In this document: piece after piece, positions 33,297-43,600 of the stretch
Layout: every line of letters begins with the position of its first letter
Position numbering within the stretch: position 1 is the stretch's first letter
Source of the DNA: Sphingobacterium cellulitidis
Lineage (GTDB): Bacteria; Bacteroidota; Bacteroidia; Sphingobacteriales; Sphingobacteriaceae
Length of the DNA stretch: 64,000 nt
Direction of reading: 5' to 3'
NCBI GenBank assembly: GCA_002245855.1
Contig: NOUX01000002.1
Coordinates: 1-64,000 of the forward strand
The notes under the pieces: generated by a model
Told to the model about the DNA's origin: nothing
Database searches by the model: none
Seen by the model: the letters and a program-made list of their open reading frames with translations, nothing else
Program-made: the position numbers and the translations under genes

Positions 33297-34493
33297 ATGA
33301 AAGCAAAATTATTAGCAGTATTGATGCTCTTTGCCATCAATTTGGCAAATAGCCAACCTTACAAAATGGTCAAAGAGGTAGATTCTACCGTATTAATCAA
33401 TCTTCAAAAGCAGGTGGATGACTTGCTCCAACAAAACCAGGCAAATTCAGAAAGAATCAACACCTTAATTACTTCAAAAGACCTGGATGCGAAGCTAAAA
33501 TATGAAATCGTAAGGAGTAACCTGAAAAATGGTTTAGCCACTTTCAAATTGTTAAATGAGAAAATAAATTTTTTAAAGTCGAGACAAAAGGATAATAAAT
33601 TAGATGCTGTTGTAAATGATTTGCACAACCCTCACAGCAATTCATTGAACTTTAAATTCGACGAAGTAATCAAGGATTTAGTCAAGCAACACATTCAACC
33701 CAAAAAGAAGAATATTGCTGGAAATATAATTCAATCTGTCAATGAAATTACAAAAAGTCCAATTTTAGGAAGTATCCCTACAATCGCTCCTGCGATTAGC
33801 ATTTCCAATGCTGTTTTGGGTTTACTACGAAGCACCAGTATTTTCAATGACGATGTCGATTATAAGAAAATAGATGCTTTTGAAAAGGAACTTCATAAAT
33901 ACACTCAGTACTACCTGGCATTGAATGAATCTACAACTTACTTCAAGACTAATGTTGAGCTCCAAAGCAATGAACTTGGGATTCTACAGCAAAAACTATA
34001 TGATCAGTTGCTATTCTTTTCAATGACTTTAAAATTTCCAAACCAAATAAAATCACAAGAGGAAGATATTGGGGAGTACATGACCAACCTATTCAATCAC
34101 TTCAACAACAAGTATGTAGAAAACCTATTGGAGAATGCAGAAAAAACGAATACCAGTAGAGGTATTTTATCCTATGATAACATCTTGATAAGCAATAATG
34201 GAAATTTAAAAGAAGCTAATAATAGGCTGGAAGAATTTATTGCATTAATCAACCAGTTTGAATTTCAATACAACAACTATATTAATATCAATGAGCAATA
34301 TTATAAAAAAGTCCTAAACTCATTAGATATAGCCCAACAAAATGGCATTGCATCAGCAGATCTGGTTGAAAAGAAAAAGAAAGAGATTATTGTATTAAAA
34401 GAAGATGCCCTTAAGCAGTTTAAAATTTCCATTAATCTACCGGACTTACTATTAAATAAACAGTCCATTAAATACACTGCTAGAATATTATAG
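33297..34493 (+). CDS. Secreted helical protein, unknown function
   Basis: 398 residues with a signal peptide (MKAKLLAVLMLFAINLANSQ) and a long helical body. Coiled-coil-like stretches are near residues 30-95 (INLQKQVDDLLQQNQANSERINTLI) and in the last third (NNRLEEFIALINQFEFQYNNYININEQYYKKVLNSLDIAQQ). A Gly/Ile-rich segment (GSIPTIAPAISISNAVLGLL, about 165-185) could be a membrane-active hydrophobic loop. No family recognised. A terminator follows. Confidence 0.6.
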   Translation: MKAKLLAVLMLFAINLANSQPYKMVKEVDSTVLINLQKQVDDLLQQNQANSERINTLITSKDLDAKLKYEIVRSNLKNGLATFKLLNEKINFLKSRQKDNKLDAVVNDLHNPHSNSLNFKFDEVIKDLVKQHIQPKKKNIAGNIIQSVNEITKSPILGSIPTIAPAISISNAVLGLLRSTSIFNDDVDYKKIDAFEKELHKYTQYYLALNESTTYFKTNVELQSNELGILQQKLYDQLLFFSMTLKFPNQIKSQEEDIGEYMTNLFNHFNNKYVENLLENAEKTNTSRGILSYDNILISNNGNLKEANNRLEEFIALINQFEFQYNNYININEQYYKKVLNSLDIAQQNGIASADLVEKKKKEIIVLKEDALKQFKISINLPDLLLNKQSIKYTARIL

Positions 34494-34540
34494 ATTTTTT
34501 ATAAGGTTATAAGAACTTCATAGTAATTGTTTCAATTTCA

Positions 34541-34566
34541 AGGGGTATCCGATTCAGGTTACCCCT
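34541..34566 (+). terminator. Terminator after the secreted helical protein
   Basis: AGGGGTATCC / GGTTACCCCT stem (one mismatch) followed by ATTTTTTT. Confidence 0.78.
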
Positions 34567-34726
34567 ATTTTTTTAAATAATAAATTCAATGTAACCAGAG
34601 TAACCTAACTCCTCCTCCATTAATTCGATCTTTGCGGCAGATAAGAAGTGATTTTATTATTTTCGTTAAGAAACAATAAAATTCACTCCATGCAGATTCA
34701 TATTAACAAAAGGCGAAACAAATAGA

Positions 34727-35971
34727 ATGAATCAGATAAGGTTGGGCTTAAAAGAAAACTGGCAGCAGTTTAGTTTATTGATTCTGGTCAACATGATGGT
34801 TGGTGGAATGGTGGGATTGGAGCGTACTGTGGTTCCCTTACTAGGTACGGAGATTTTTAGGATCCAGTCTGATGTTGTCATCTTTTCTTTTATTATAGCT
34901 TTCGGATTGGTCAAAGCCATTACGAATTTAATTTCTGGTGTCTTAGCAGATAAATATACCCGTAAGCAGGTTCTGATTTGGGGCTGGTTAATAGGTTTGC
35001 CAGTACCTTTTATTTTAGCTTTTGGACCGAGTTGGAATTGGATTTTATTTGCCAACATATTATTGGGTGTTAGCCAAGGTTTCGCCTGGTCCATGACGGT
35101 CAATATGAAGATTGACTTGGTCGGTAAAAAGAGTCGCGGACTTGCGATGGGACTGAATGAGGCGGCAGGATATGGTGCTGTTGGACTTACGGCCTTAATC
35201 ACTGGCTATTTAGCATCGCAATATGGGTTAAGACCAGAGCCATTTTATATTGGAATTGCCTATACCTTAATAGGATTGATTCTTTCCATATTTGTAATAA
35301 AAGATACCCGACAATTTGCCTTATTAGAGGCGAAACAAAACCCCGTAAGCGAATCAGGAGAAACGTTTCATAAGCCAAACCTAGGCTGGGTATTTAAGGA
35401 AACTTCCTTCAAGAATAAAAACTTATTTTCAGTTTCTCAAGCCGGCTTGATCAACAACCTGAATGATGGCATGTCCTGGGGTGTTTTCCCTTTGTTATTT
35501 ATGTCGATGGGGGTTGGATTGGAAGGTATTGGCTGGATTAAAGCCATTTATCCAGTAGTATGGGGTCTTGGTCAAATTGTTACTGGTCCCTTAGCGGATA
35601 AGTGGGGAAGAAAACCATTGATCGTTTGGGGCATGTTTGTCCAAGTTCTAGGCCACCTCCTGATAGGCTTGGAAATCTTTGAGCCATTAACTTCAGGAAT
35701 ATTAGGTTCCATATTTTTGGGTATTGGAACCGCTATGGTCTACCCTGCTCTACTGGCTGCAGTAAGTGATGCAGCGCATCCAAGTTGGCGTGCATCCTCA
35801 CTTGGCGTATATAGATTCTGGCGAGATATGGGCTATGCCATTGGAGCCTTGATGGCCGGAATCATTGGAAATTTATTGGGCTTAATGTGGGCAGTACATA
35901 TTGCTGGTTTTATTACCCTGCTATCTGGAATCCTGGTTTGGATCAGAATGAAAGAAACAAAAGAAAGTTAA
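34727..35971 (+). CDS. MFS transporter
   Basis: 414 residues, 12 predicted helices. Between helices 2 and 3 the major-facilitator loop reads GVLADKYTRKQ, and the symmetrical loop in the second half GPLADKWGRKP, both close to the consensus G-x-x-x-D-R-x-G-R-R/K. The helices NEAAGYGAVGLTALITGYLA fit the motif-C/antiporter region. The related group includes sugar-phosphate and drug exporters; the substrate is unknown. It lies alone; the gene 93 bp downstream is separate. Confidence 0.9.
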   Translation: MNQIRLGLKENWQQFSLLILVNMMVGGMVGLERTVVPLLGTEIFRIQSDVVIFSFIIAFGLVKAITNLISGVLADKYTRKQVLIWGWLIGLPVPFILAFGPSWNWILFANILLGVSQGFAWSMTVNMKIDLVGKKSRGLAMGLNEAAGYGAVGLTALITGYLASQYGLRPEPFYIGIAYTLIGLILSIFVIKDTRQFALLEAKQNPVSESGETFHKPNLGWVFKETSFKNKNLFSVSQAGLINNLNDGMSWGVFPLLFMSMGVGLEGIGWIKAIYPVVWGLGQIVTGPLADKWGRKPLIVWGMFVQVLGHLLIGLEIFEPLTSGILGSIFLGIGTAMVYPALLAAVSDAAHPSWRASSLGVYRFWRDMGYAIGALMAGIIGNLLGLMWAVHIAGFITLLSGILVWIRMKETKES

Positions 35972-36063
35972 AATAAGAGGTCAAGAAAAATTGCCCAATA
36001 TTTCCACTATATTAACATCTGAAAAACTAATTAGCAGGTCGACATTTATTAATCCTTTATTCC

Positions 36064-36561
36064 ATGCCTCATACAAAGCAGTACACTTTTTTCAGTAAGC
36101 TTGATATTATCGGGATAAATCCTTTTGTTTTTGTTCCGGAGGAAATTCTGCAGAAATTATTTATTGATGCCAATCGTAATAAGGGAAATATTCCCATTAA
36201 GGTATCTGTGAATGGTTCAGAGTTTTTCCCGCAGACATTACTGCGATACCAGGGAGAATGGAGGTTGTATATCAATACGATGATTTTGAAGGATTCACCG
36301 AAGCGTATTGCTGAAGAATTGGAGGTAACAATTTTTTTGGATTTAGAAAGTAGGGAAATCCCAATGGATCCGAATTTTCTTTTAGCCTTAGAGAATAATC
36401 AAGAGGCCAAAAAGGTTTATGATTCGTTGATTCCTTCCCTTCAAAAGGAGATTAACCGTTATATCAACAATCTAAAATCAGAAAACAGTAAGCTAAAAAA
36501 CATTGATAAAGCAATCCAGTTTTTACTGGGGCAGGAAAAGTTTATTGGCAGGAAGCTATAA
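36064..36561 (+). CDS. DUF1905 / YdeI (OmpD-associated) family protein
   Basis: 165 residues. The N-terminal beta-barrel of DUF1905 is seen (YTFFSKLDIIGINPFVFVPEEILQKLF, then IPIKVSVNGSEFFPQTLLRYQGEWRLYINTMILKDSPKRIAEELEVTIFLD), followed by a helical C-terminus of the YdeI/OmpD-associated type (FLLALENNQEAKKVYDSLIPSLQKEINRYI). YdeI proteins are linked to resistance against some peptides and bacteriocins. It is cytosolic and monocistronic. Confidence 0.8.
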   Translation: MPHTKQYTFFSKLDIIGINPFVFVPEEILQKLFIDANRNKGNIPIKVSVNGSEFFPQTLLRYQGEWRLYINTMILKDSPKRIAEELEVTIFLDLESREIPMDPNFLLALENNQEAKKVYDSLIPSLQKEINRYINNLKSENSKLKNIDKAIQFLLGQEKFIGRKL

Positions 36562-36661
36562 TTAAAGCTATTATCAACTGGTCAACCTATATTTTGAAAA
36601 AAAATAAAAATTTTGTGTAACCTTTTATTCAGAATACAGCACTAATGAATAAAAACAAATT

Positions 36662-37000
36662 ATGACAGTACTAGGTATATTAGTTCCAATTTCATTTTTT
36701 GCTTGCGTTGTACTATGTACATATTTTATTAGCAAGTTTAGGTCCGAGACAATTACCAAGCTTGGAGGTCCAGTTCCACGTCTGCCAAAGAATCCAGTTT
36801 CATGGAGAAAAATTGGAATAGTAGTAATTGGATTTGCTGTAGGCACTCTAGCCTCAGGTATGATGTATGCGACGAGCATGTTAAATAATTCAGGTTGGGA
36901 TGGATTAATTATTATTGGGACGATTACTTTAACGGTAGGAGTTTCATTTATTATTGCAGACAAAAAAGAAAACAAGGAAGATCAAGGGATAGATGGATAG
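36662..37000 (+). CDS. Small membrane protein of the ECF sigma operon
   Basis: 112 residues with three hydrophobic segments (about 2-22, 52-72, 80-100) and an intervening LGGPVPRLPKNPVSWRK. It overlaps the ECF sigma start by 8 nt and so is translationally coupled to it. Similar short membrane proteins (DUF6249-like) precede sigma genes in Bacteroidota. A possible ECF-type -35 (TGTAACC, 36616-36622) lies about 40 nt upstream, which would fit autoregulation but is weak. Confidence 0.65.
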   Translation: MTVLGILVPISFFACVVLCTYFISKFRSETITKLGGPVPRLPKNPVSWRKIGIVVIGFAVGTLASGMMYATSMLNNSGWDGLIIIGTITLTVGVSFIIADKKENKEDQGIDG

Positions 37001-37553
37001 TCTTTACATAGACAAAGTTCTTTCTGGAGATCGCCATGCTTTTAATTACTTTATCAGTAACTATAAAGACATGGCTTTTTCGGTTGCTCTATCTATTGTA
37101 AAAAATGAGCTTTTAGCGGAAGAAGCTACGCAAGAAGCCTTTATTCAAACTTATTTATCCTTGGAAAATTTCAAGGGTCAATCAAAATTCAGCACTTGGT
37201 TTTATAAGATTGTAGTTCATTGTTCCTATAAATTGATCAGCAAAAAGAATTTGCAACAGGTTGAAATTGACCTTATCGAACATGATATAGAATTCAATGA
37301 TAATGCATTGAAGACTATGATGGAGGAAGAACAGAAACAGATGATCAATACCGTTTTGATGCGAATCCCGAGCAATGAGTCCTTGGCTTTGCGATTGTTT
37401 TATTTGGAGGAAATGTCTATACAGGATTTGTGTAGTATTACAGGTTGGACAAATGCGAATTGTAAGGTGATTTTATTTCGGGCTCGAAAAAGAATGGCCT
37501 TTGAACTTAATAAAGAAATAAACAGTTTATCATATGGAAGAGGAAAAAGATAA
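36993..37553 (+). CDS. ECF (sigma-70 family) RNA polymerase sigma factor
   Basis: 186 residues. Region 2 is seen at about residues 8-75 (NYFISNYKDMAFSVALSIVKNELLAEEATQEAFIQTYLSLENFKGQSKFSTWFYKIV), region 4 at about 118-172 (LPSNESL-like start, LFYLEEMSIQDLCSITGWTNANCKVILFRARKRM). Both ends overlap neighbours: 8 nt with the membrane gene upstream and 20 nt with the one downstream. The three form one tightly coupled unit, sigma plus two membrane proteins. Confidence 0.92.
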   Translation: MDSLYIDKVLSGDRHAFNYFISNYKDMAFSVALSIVKNELLAEEATQEAFIQTYLSLENFKGQSKFSTWFYKIVVHCSYKLISKKNLQQVEIDLIEHDIEFNDNALKTMMEEEQKQMINTVLMRIPSNESLALRLFYLEEMSIQDLCSITGWTNANCKVILFRARKRMAFELNKEINSLSYGRGKR

Positions 37554-37881
37554 GATCAAAGGTTATATGCAACTGGCAAAACTTGAGATGCCTTTTGATG
37601 ATTTTGATTCCAAATTAATGGCTAGGATAGAAAAAATAGAGGCGGATAAAGCATCTATTTCAAAATCTAAAAAATATGCCTTAATATTCTTTGCTGCAGG
37701 CACCTTTTTTGGTATTTGTATTAATTACCTGTTTTCAGAGTTTATTTTGCCGAAGGTTGCAGATGTTAATATCAAAAATTACCTGAGTATTTTCTCGCAA
37801 ATGCTCTATGTGATATTAGTTGTCCTGTTAAGTGACAAAATTTTAAAGTTGAAAAGGATGAGATTCGGTTCGGAAATATAG
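37534..37881 (+). CDS. Putative membrane anti-sigma partner of the ECF factor
   Basis: 115 residues; the cytosolic N-terminus (MEEEKDKIKGYMQLAKLEMPFDDFDSKLMARIEKIEADK) is followed by two transmembrane helices (about 48-67 and 85-104). Start overlaps the sigma gene by 20 nt. Position and topology suit a small anti-sigma factor, but the zinc-type His-Cys motif of ASD domains is absent, so the role is inferred from context only. Confidence 0.6.
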   Translation: MEEEKDKIKGYMQLAKLEMPFDDFDSKLMARIEKIEADKASISKSKKYALIFFAAGTFFGICINYLFSEFILPKVADVNIKNYLSIFSQMLYVILVVLLSDKILKLKRMRFGSEI

Positions 37882-37977
37882 GCTGAATATTACCTTAACT
37901 TTAAATTTAATGCATCCATCATAAATCAAGATAATATTCATTAATAATTTTTACTTTTATTAAAATTATTAATATTT

Positions 37978-38481
37978 ATGATGGATTTAGATCAGTATAA
38001 GCTATTAAAGTTTGTGAATACTTCCATGGACTTTGACAATTATTTTCGCTTGGTAAACAATAGCAAAGTAATGGAGATGATAACTGAAAGACCCATTGAA
38101 TATGTTGAGGCTCGGGAGGATTTCAGAAAATTATTAAAATTAAATTCCTTATCTCCTAATTTTGGGACTTATAAGATCTTGGATAAGTCGAAAGGCCACT
38201 TTATTGGACTTGCCAAATTAGAAATCACGGATTCCCATTCTGACATTGCGGAATTAGGATATATCTTAATTCCTGAATACTGGGGAAAGGGTATTGCTGG
38301 GCAAATCGCAGATCATTTAATACAATATTCTAAAACAATTAAGGGTTTAAAGGGTTTATTTGCGATAATAGATCCTAAGAACTTTGCTTCGCGTCGGATC
38401 CTAACGAAAAATGGATTTCAATCTCGCGAATTCAGGGATTTTGATGGACTACCCGGAGAAATATTAGAACTGACATTTTAG
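37978..38481 (+). CDS. GNAT family N-acetyltransferase
   Basis: 167 residues of the RimJ/RimL-like GNAT group. The acetyl-CoA-binding strand and loop are seen as ELGYILIPEYWGKGIAGQIADHLIQYS, and the C-terminal NFASRRILTKNGFQ is also characteristic. It might use an amine of a protein, antibiotic or metabolite. ATG at 37981 is a second start choice. The next gene follows after 8 nt, so they are probably co-transcribed. Confidence 0.85.
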   Translation: MMDLDQYKLLKFVNTSMDFDNYFRLVNNSKVMEMITERPIEYVEAREDFRKLLKLNSLSPNFGTYKILDKSKGHFIGLAKLEITDSHSDIAELGYILIPEYWGKGIAGQIADHLIQYSKTIKGLKGLFAIIDPKNFASRRILTKNGFQSREFRDFDGLPGEILELTF

Positions 38482-38489
38482 AATTTTTC

Positions 38490-39035
38490 ATGGATATAAG
38501 CACAAAGAATTATTACGTATTAACTGGCGGACCAGGCACTGGGAAAACAAGTCTGATCAATGGACTTTCAGAAAAAGGGTATCGCTGTATTCCAGAGGTT
38601 GCGCGAGAAATCATAAAAAACCAAGTAAATAATAGAGGTTCTGCCCTACCTTGGGCGGATAAAAATGGCTATGCCAAATTAATGTGGTCAGAATCAGTTA
38701 ACGCATACGAGCAAACCTTAATAAATCACGAATCAGATCGTGTATTCTTTGACCGTGGGTTGCTGGATACCATTTGTTATATGGAAATGGAAGATATCCC
38801 AGTAACCGATGATTTAAAGAGTTATTTAAACAGGCCAATCTACAAAAAGGTGTTTATACTCCCTGCCTGGGAGGACATTTACATCACAGATACAGAGCGA
38901 AAGCAATCTTGGGATGAGGCCCTAAAAACAGAAGAGGCTATGCGGATGGTTTATTCCAAATATGGCTATGAGGTTATAGAAATTCCAAAAATAGATATTC
39001 CAGGTCGACTAAAATTCATTGAGGAAAACCTATAA
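38490..39035 (+). CDS. AAA_28/NadR-like P-loop ATPase or kinase
   Basis: 181 residues. Walker A is GGPGTGKTSL at the start, followed by the family's GYRCIPEVAREII, and FFDRGLLDT in the Walker-B-like position, then RKQSWDEALKTEEAMRMVYSKYGYEVIEIP. This is the AAA_28 pattern (NadR/Ttd14-like), which includes small-molecule kinases. Probably a cytosolic phosphotransferase of unknown substrate; co-transcribed with the GNAT gene. Confidence 0.8.
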   Translation: MDISTKNYYVLTGGPGTGKTSLINGLSEKGYRCIPEVAREIIKNQVNNRGSALPWADKNGYAKLMWSESVNAYEQTLINHESDRVFFDRGLLDTICYMEMEDIPVTDDLKSYLNRPIYKKVFILPAWEDIYITDTERKQSWDEALKTEEAMRMVYSKYGYEVIEIPKIDIPGRLKFIEENL

Positions 39036-39042
39036 AAAAATA

Positions 39043-39069
39043 GAGGCTATCTGCAGAACAGATAGCCTC
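39043..39069. terminator. Bidirectional terminator between convergent genes
   Basis: The stem GAGGCTATCTG / CAGATAGCCTC has a 5-nt loop, with A residues before it and TTTTT after it. It serves the plus-strand ATPase gene and the minus-strand susD gene. Confidence 0.88.
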
Positions 39070-39090
39070 CTTTTTATGTAATTAATATGC

Positions 39091-40671
39091 TTAATTAGTT
39101 GCTTGGTAACCTTTATTCTGAGTTAGTTTAGGGTTACGTTGAAGCTCATCCAAAGAGATTGGCCATAATAAGTCAGTATCTTTGAATGTTGCACCCGAAG
39201 CATTTTGAGCACCAACCAAGTTAGTATAAGTCACTTTACCTTTTTCTGTTGGAGAAATCACAGGGAATTTACCAGTACGAAGACAGTCATCCCACATTTT
39301 AAATTCCAACGGTAATTCACGAAGACGTTCAGTCCATACTTCTTCAACGAAAGCATTTAAGGACATGCCTTGAAGTTCGGTGGTAATTTGAGGAACGGTT
39401 CTACCAGTTGTACTAGCTCGGGCTTTAATTCTTGCCAAATATCCTGCAGCTTCAGCAGTAACTGAATTACTAGCTTTCGCAGAACTCTCTGCAGCGATTA
39501 ATAAAGCCTCAGCATAACGATAGATATTCCAATCTTTAGTACCACGACCTGTATTCAACACGGCATTTTCATCCACATAATACCATACACCGGCATCATC
39601 AGATTTCCATACCTTACTAGTATTAGGGTTTTTATATTCCCAGTGGAAAAATTGATTCGGTTGGATTCTTAGGTCATCTGCTTTATAGACATTTAAGAAT
39701 CTTTTAGTAGGCCCATAAACGCGTTCAAAAATAGAGTATTTATCGAACACGGCAGTTGCTGCAGAATTAAAGCCATAAGTTGGCCACCAGCCACTGGAGT
39801 TGATAGGACCATCAAATTCAAACACATAGATGGATTCAGGCAGGTTATCAGTAGTACGTAGCTTATTGTAGGCACTCTTCATTTTTAGGTCTTCATTTGC
39901 AGTCAGGCCATGAGCAGAGTTGACTACCATTTTAGAATAAGTAGAAGCTTCAGCAAATTTTCCTTGTTGCAAATAAACATTTGCCAAGGCCATTGCTGCG
40001 ACATATTTGGTAATCCGATTTTTATTGTCACTGAAAGTAGAGGCCGGCAATACTTCCACTGCTTCTTTTAAATCAGCTTCAATGGTTTGATAAACCTGAG
40101 CTACTGAAGTCCGTTCTGGATAAAGGTTTGACAAATCTTCAGTGGGTTCTAAAGGCATTGGGATATCTCCAAATGTTTTCACCAAATAGAAGTAGTTGAA
40201 TGCTCTGAAGAATTTGGAAGTAGCGATCAACACTTTTTTCTGATTTTCATCCGTAAAGCTAATATTTGGGATATGTTTAATAGCACCATTGGCAATATTT
40301 ATGGCATCATAACTTTCTCTCCAAATGGAGTTCATGGTATTTGACACAATACGCGTATTTTCTTGTCTATTTAACAATCTTGAATACTGGCAGATCAATT
40401 CCTGATTTTCGTAGGAGTTCGTAAAATATCCGGTTAAGAAAGTGGAGATTGAGGCTGTTGGACCAAGGTAAGCGCTTCCCGCATTTCCGTAGCGTACAAT
40501 TGCACCACGGCGATACATGCCATTTACATTTCCGATGGCTTGGGCTTCTGTTTGATAGAAGGTTGCTAACTGTTCATTTGAATATGGATCTTCATCCAAA
40601 AATTTATTACAAGAGCTCAATCCAAGGGCTCCTGTCAATATTATAGCGAGTGCAAAATTTCTAGTTTTCAT
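39091..40671 (-). CDS. SusD/RagB family outer-membrane lipoprotein
   Basis: 526 residues. Lipobox LSSC (Cys21). SusD-like features: FLDEDPYSNEQLATFYQTEAQAIGNVNGMYRRGA at the N-terminus, TPR-like helices with FFRAFNYFYLVKTFGDIPMPLEPTEDL, and the C-terminal FVEEVWTERLRELPLEFKMWDDCLRTGKFP. SusD proteins cap the SusC pore and capture glycans or other nutrients. The gene lies 18 bp after the susC-like gene; together they form one nutrient-uptake unit. The ligand is unknown. Confidence 0.92.
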   Translation of the reverse strand: MKTRNFALAIILTGALGLSSCNKFLDEDPYSNEQLATFYQTEAQAIGNVNGMYRRGAIVRYGNAGSAYLGPTASISTFLTGYFTNSYENQELICQYSRLLNRQENTRIVSNTMNSIWRESYDAINIANGAIKHIPNISFTDENQKKVLIATSKFFRAFNYFYLVKTFGDIPMPLEPTEDLSNLYPERTSVAQVYQTIEADLKEAVEVLPASTFSDNKNRITKYVAAMALANVYLQQGKFAEASTYSKMVVNSAHGLTANEDLKMKSAYNKLRTTDNLPESIYVFEFDGPINSSGWWPTYGFNSAATAVFDKYSIFERVYGPTKRFLNVYKADDLRIQPNQFFHWEYKNPNTSKVWKSDDAGVWYYVDENAVLNTGRGTKDWNIYRYAEALLIAAESSAKASNSVTAEAAGYLARIKARASTTGRTVPQITTELQGMSLNAFVEEVWTERLRELPLEFKMWDDCLRTGKFPVISPTEKGKVTYTNLVGAQNASGATFKDTDLLWPISLDELQRNPKLTQNKGYQATN

Positions 40672-40689
40672 AATTATAATTCTTTAGGA

Positions 40690-43600
40690 TTATAAGGTCA
40701 AATTAATACCGAAAGTGAAAGTTTTTGCTCTAGGGTAAGAGAAGAAAGTAACGTTTTGTCCAAACTTATACTCCCCTTGCGAGGTACTTTCAGGATCATA
40801 TCCTTTAAATTCCTTACTGGTAAATAACCAAGGGTTGTTTGCACTTGCATAAATACGTAGTGCAGAGATTCCCATTTTAGCGGCAAGGTCAGAAGTAAAT
40901 GTATATCCAAGTTGAAGGACATTGACCCGTAGGTATGAACCGTCTACAACCCATTGTGAATCCACATTGGTATCTTGTCCAGCATGACCATTATTCGTTA
41001 GATAAATAGCTTGTTGCATCGTTCCAGGATTAGAGCCATCGTATGCATCAGTTAAGATAGCACTCAAACCATTTGTAATACCGAAACGGTCATAAGTAGA
41101 GTGATAGAACTGTTGCATGGTTTCAACACCAGCTACAAATTGAAGATCCACTGTTAGGTCGAAATTCTTGTAATTCACGGTATTGATAAAACTTCCCATC
41201 CAGTCTGGCACACCTTGACCTAAGATTCTTTGGGTGGTTGAACGTTTTGGTCTACCGATTTTATCTTGCGTAATTTCACCTTTTTCAAAGTCTTCCACGG
41301 TATAGATTTTCTCGCGTTCGTAGCCATAGAAGCTATTTAAGTTTTCACCAACACGAATAATTCCGTTTGGACCACCCACCCAGTTATTGATCAGGATATC
41401 TTCATTATTTTCACCTAATTTGACAACTTTGTTTTTGTTATAACTACCGTTTAAGTTGATATTCCAAGTCAAGTTATCATTTCTAACTGGCGTTGCAGTC
41501 ATTAAGAATTCCACCCCTTGATTTCGAACTGCACCGATATTTTTCATGACATCCACAAAACCTGTAGAGTGAGGTACTGGCGCTAATAACAATAATTCGT
41601 TTGTATTTCTTAGATAATAAGAAACGTCGAAATTCAATCTATTTTGGAAAAATCCGACTTCGATACCTGCGTCATAGGTTTTTGTTTTTTCCCATTGTAA
41701 GCCTGGGTTTCCTAAGTTACCAACGATATAACCAGGTTCACGGATTCCATTGATTAGGGTCGTGAAAGCATTGATTTTGAACAAAGAAGTATAAGGATCA
41801 ATTTCAGAGTTACCGGTTACCCCATAAGAAGAGTGTAATTTCAAGTTGCTGATGGTAGTCTGATCTTTCATGAATTCTTCATTGGAAACATTCCAAGCAA
41901 GACCTGCTGATGGGAAGAAACCATATTTTTTATCTTTACCGAACTTGGATGAACCGTCGGCACGAGCAGTCACAGTTACCGAGTAGCGGTCATCGTAGCT
42001 ATAGTTTCCACGTACGAAGTATGAATTCATGGCCCATTTATTTGCCCCAGAACCCGGAGCTCCCGGGATAGAACCAACACCTAGGTTATTATATTCATAC
42101 GCATCGGTTGTAAATCCTTCAGTGCGAGCATTGAACCCAAAATAAGTACGTTCTTGCCATGAAAGACCTGCCATGGAGTTTATCCTATGTTTGCCAAAGG
42201 TCTTATTATAGGTCAAGTAAGTTTCTTCTTGCCAGTACAGGTCATTCCAACTATTTACTTCGGCCCAACCATTTGGTCTGGAGATGTTATTTAAAGTAAT
42301 AGAAGAATAGCCTCTATATTCTTTTCTATGGTTATCAATACCAAATTGGGTTTTCAGGTCCAATCCATCTGCAAGGTGGAAAGTCAATGCGGCATTACCA
42401 AAAATCTGGGTGTTATAGCGCATTCTTTTTTGCAGTTCCAAAATGGAAACCGGATTGGCCATTCCTTCAAATGCCAATACATTAGAAACCGTTGAAGAAG
42501 AAGAGTTTGTAAATTTACCATCAGGTTGACGAATTGGTAGCCAAGGTAACATTTCAATCATCGTACGACGAGCATCCTGTCCACCACCATCTTCTGGTGT
42601 GTGTTGGCCCCAAGTATGGTTTGCCAACAAGTTGATACTTGTAGATAACCACTCTTTAACCTTCGCATCATAGGCTAATTTACCATTGACACGTTTGCTA
42701 TAGGTATTATTTACGACCCCTTGATTTTCGGAGTAGTTCAAATATGCCCCTACTGAAGAGTTTTCATCCCCCTGTTGGATATCAATTTGGTGGTTATGGG
42801 ATAATGAATTTCTAGTTGATTCTTTTTGCCAATCGGTATCATATAAAGGATTGCCATTCGAATCGAAATAATTCGGATCATTGAACCAGGTTTTTTTATC
42901 CAGGTTCCAATTTTTTCCTTGCCATTTATTTTCATTAGCAAGACCGATCATAAAGGCGTCTACCCATTCTTGTCCGCTCAACACATCCATATAGCGTTGT
43001 ACGGAGTTACTACCGACAGATCCTTGGTAGGAAATGGTTCTACGGCCATCTTTATTACCTCTTTTAGTTGTTACGAGGATTACCCCATTTGCACCCCGGG
43101 CACCATAGATTGCTGCAGAGGAAGCGTCTTTTAATACTTCAATGCTTTGAATATCATTTGGGTTTAACAAATGAAAATCCTGCATTACTACTCCATCGAC
43201 CACGTATAATGGGTTTGATGAGGAGTTAATGGTGTTGGTACCACGAATAATGACGCGGTTAGCATAAGCGCCAGGCTGCCCAGAGTTGGAGTAGATGTTT
43301 ACACCAGGAGCTTTACCTCTCAAGTTTTCGAGGGGGCTAAAGCTTTGGGCTTTAATCATATCCTCACCTTTAACATTGGAGATAGAACCAGTCACATCAG
43401 ACTTTCTCATCGTACCATAACCTACTACGACAAGTTCTTCAATTTGTTGATCAGAGCTGACCAAGGAGAAGTTCATAGTCGATGAACTAACTGTTTTTTC
43501 TTGGGATTTAAACCCTAAGAAATTGGCAACTATCACTTGACCAGAATTTGCTGCAATGGAGAAATTACCATTGTCATCGGTTTGGGTAGCAGTGCTAGTA

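Noticed and set aside
34732..35202. 156-codon minus-strand frame in the MFS gene
   Set aside because: Antisense to a full-length transporter with clear family motifs; the sequence looks like a reverse-frame artefact.
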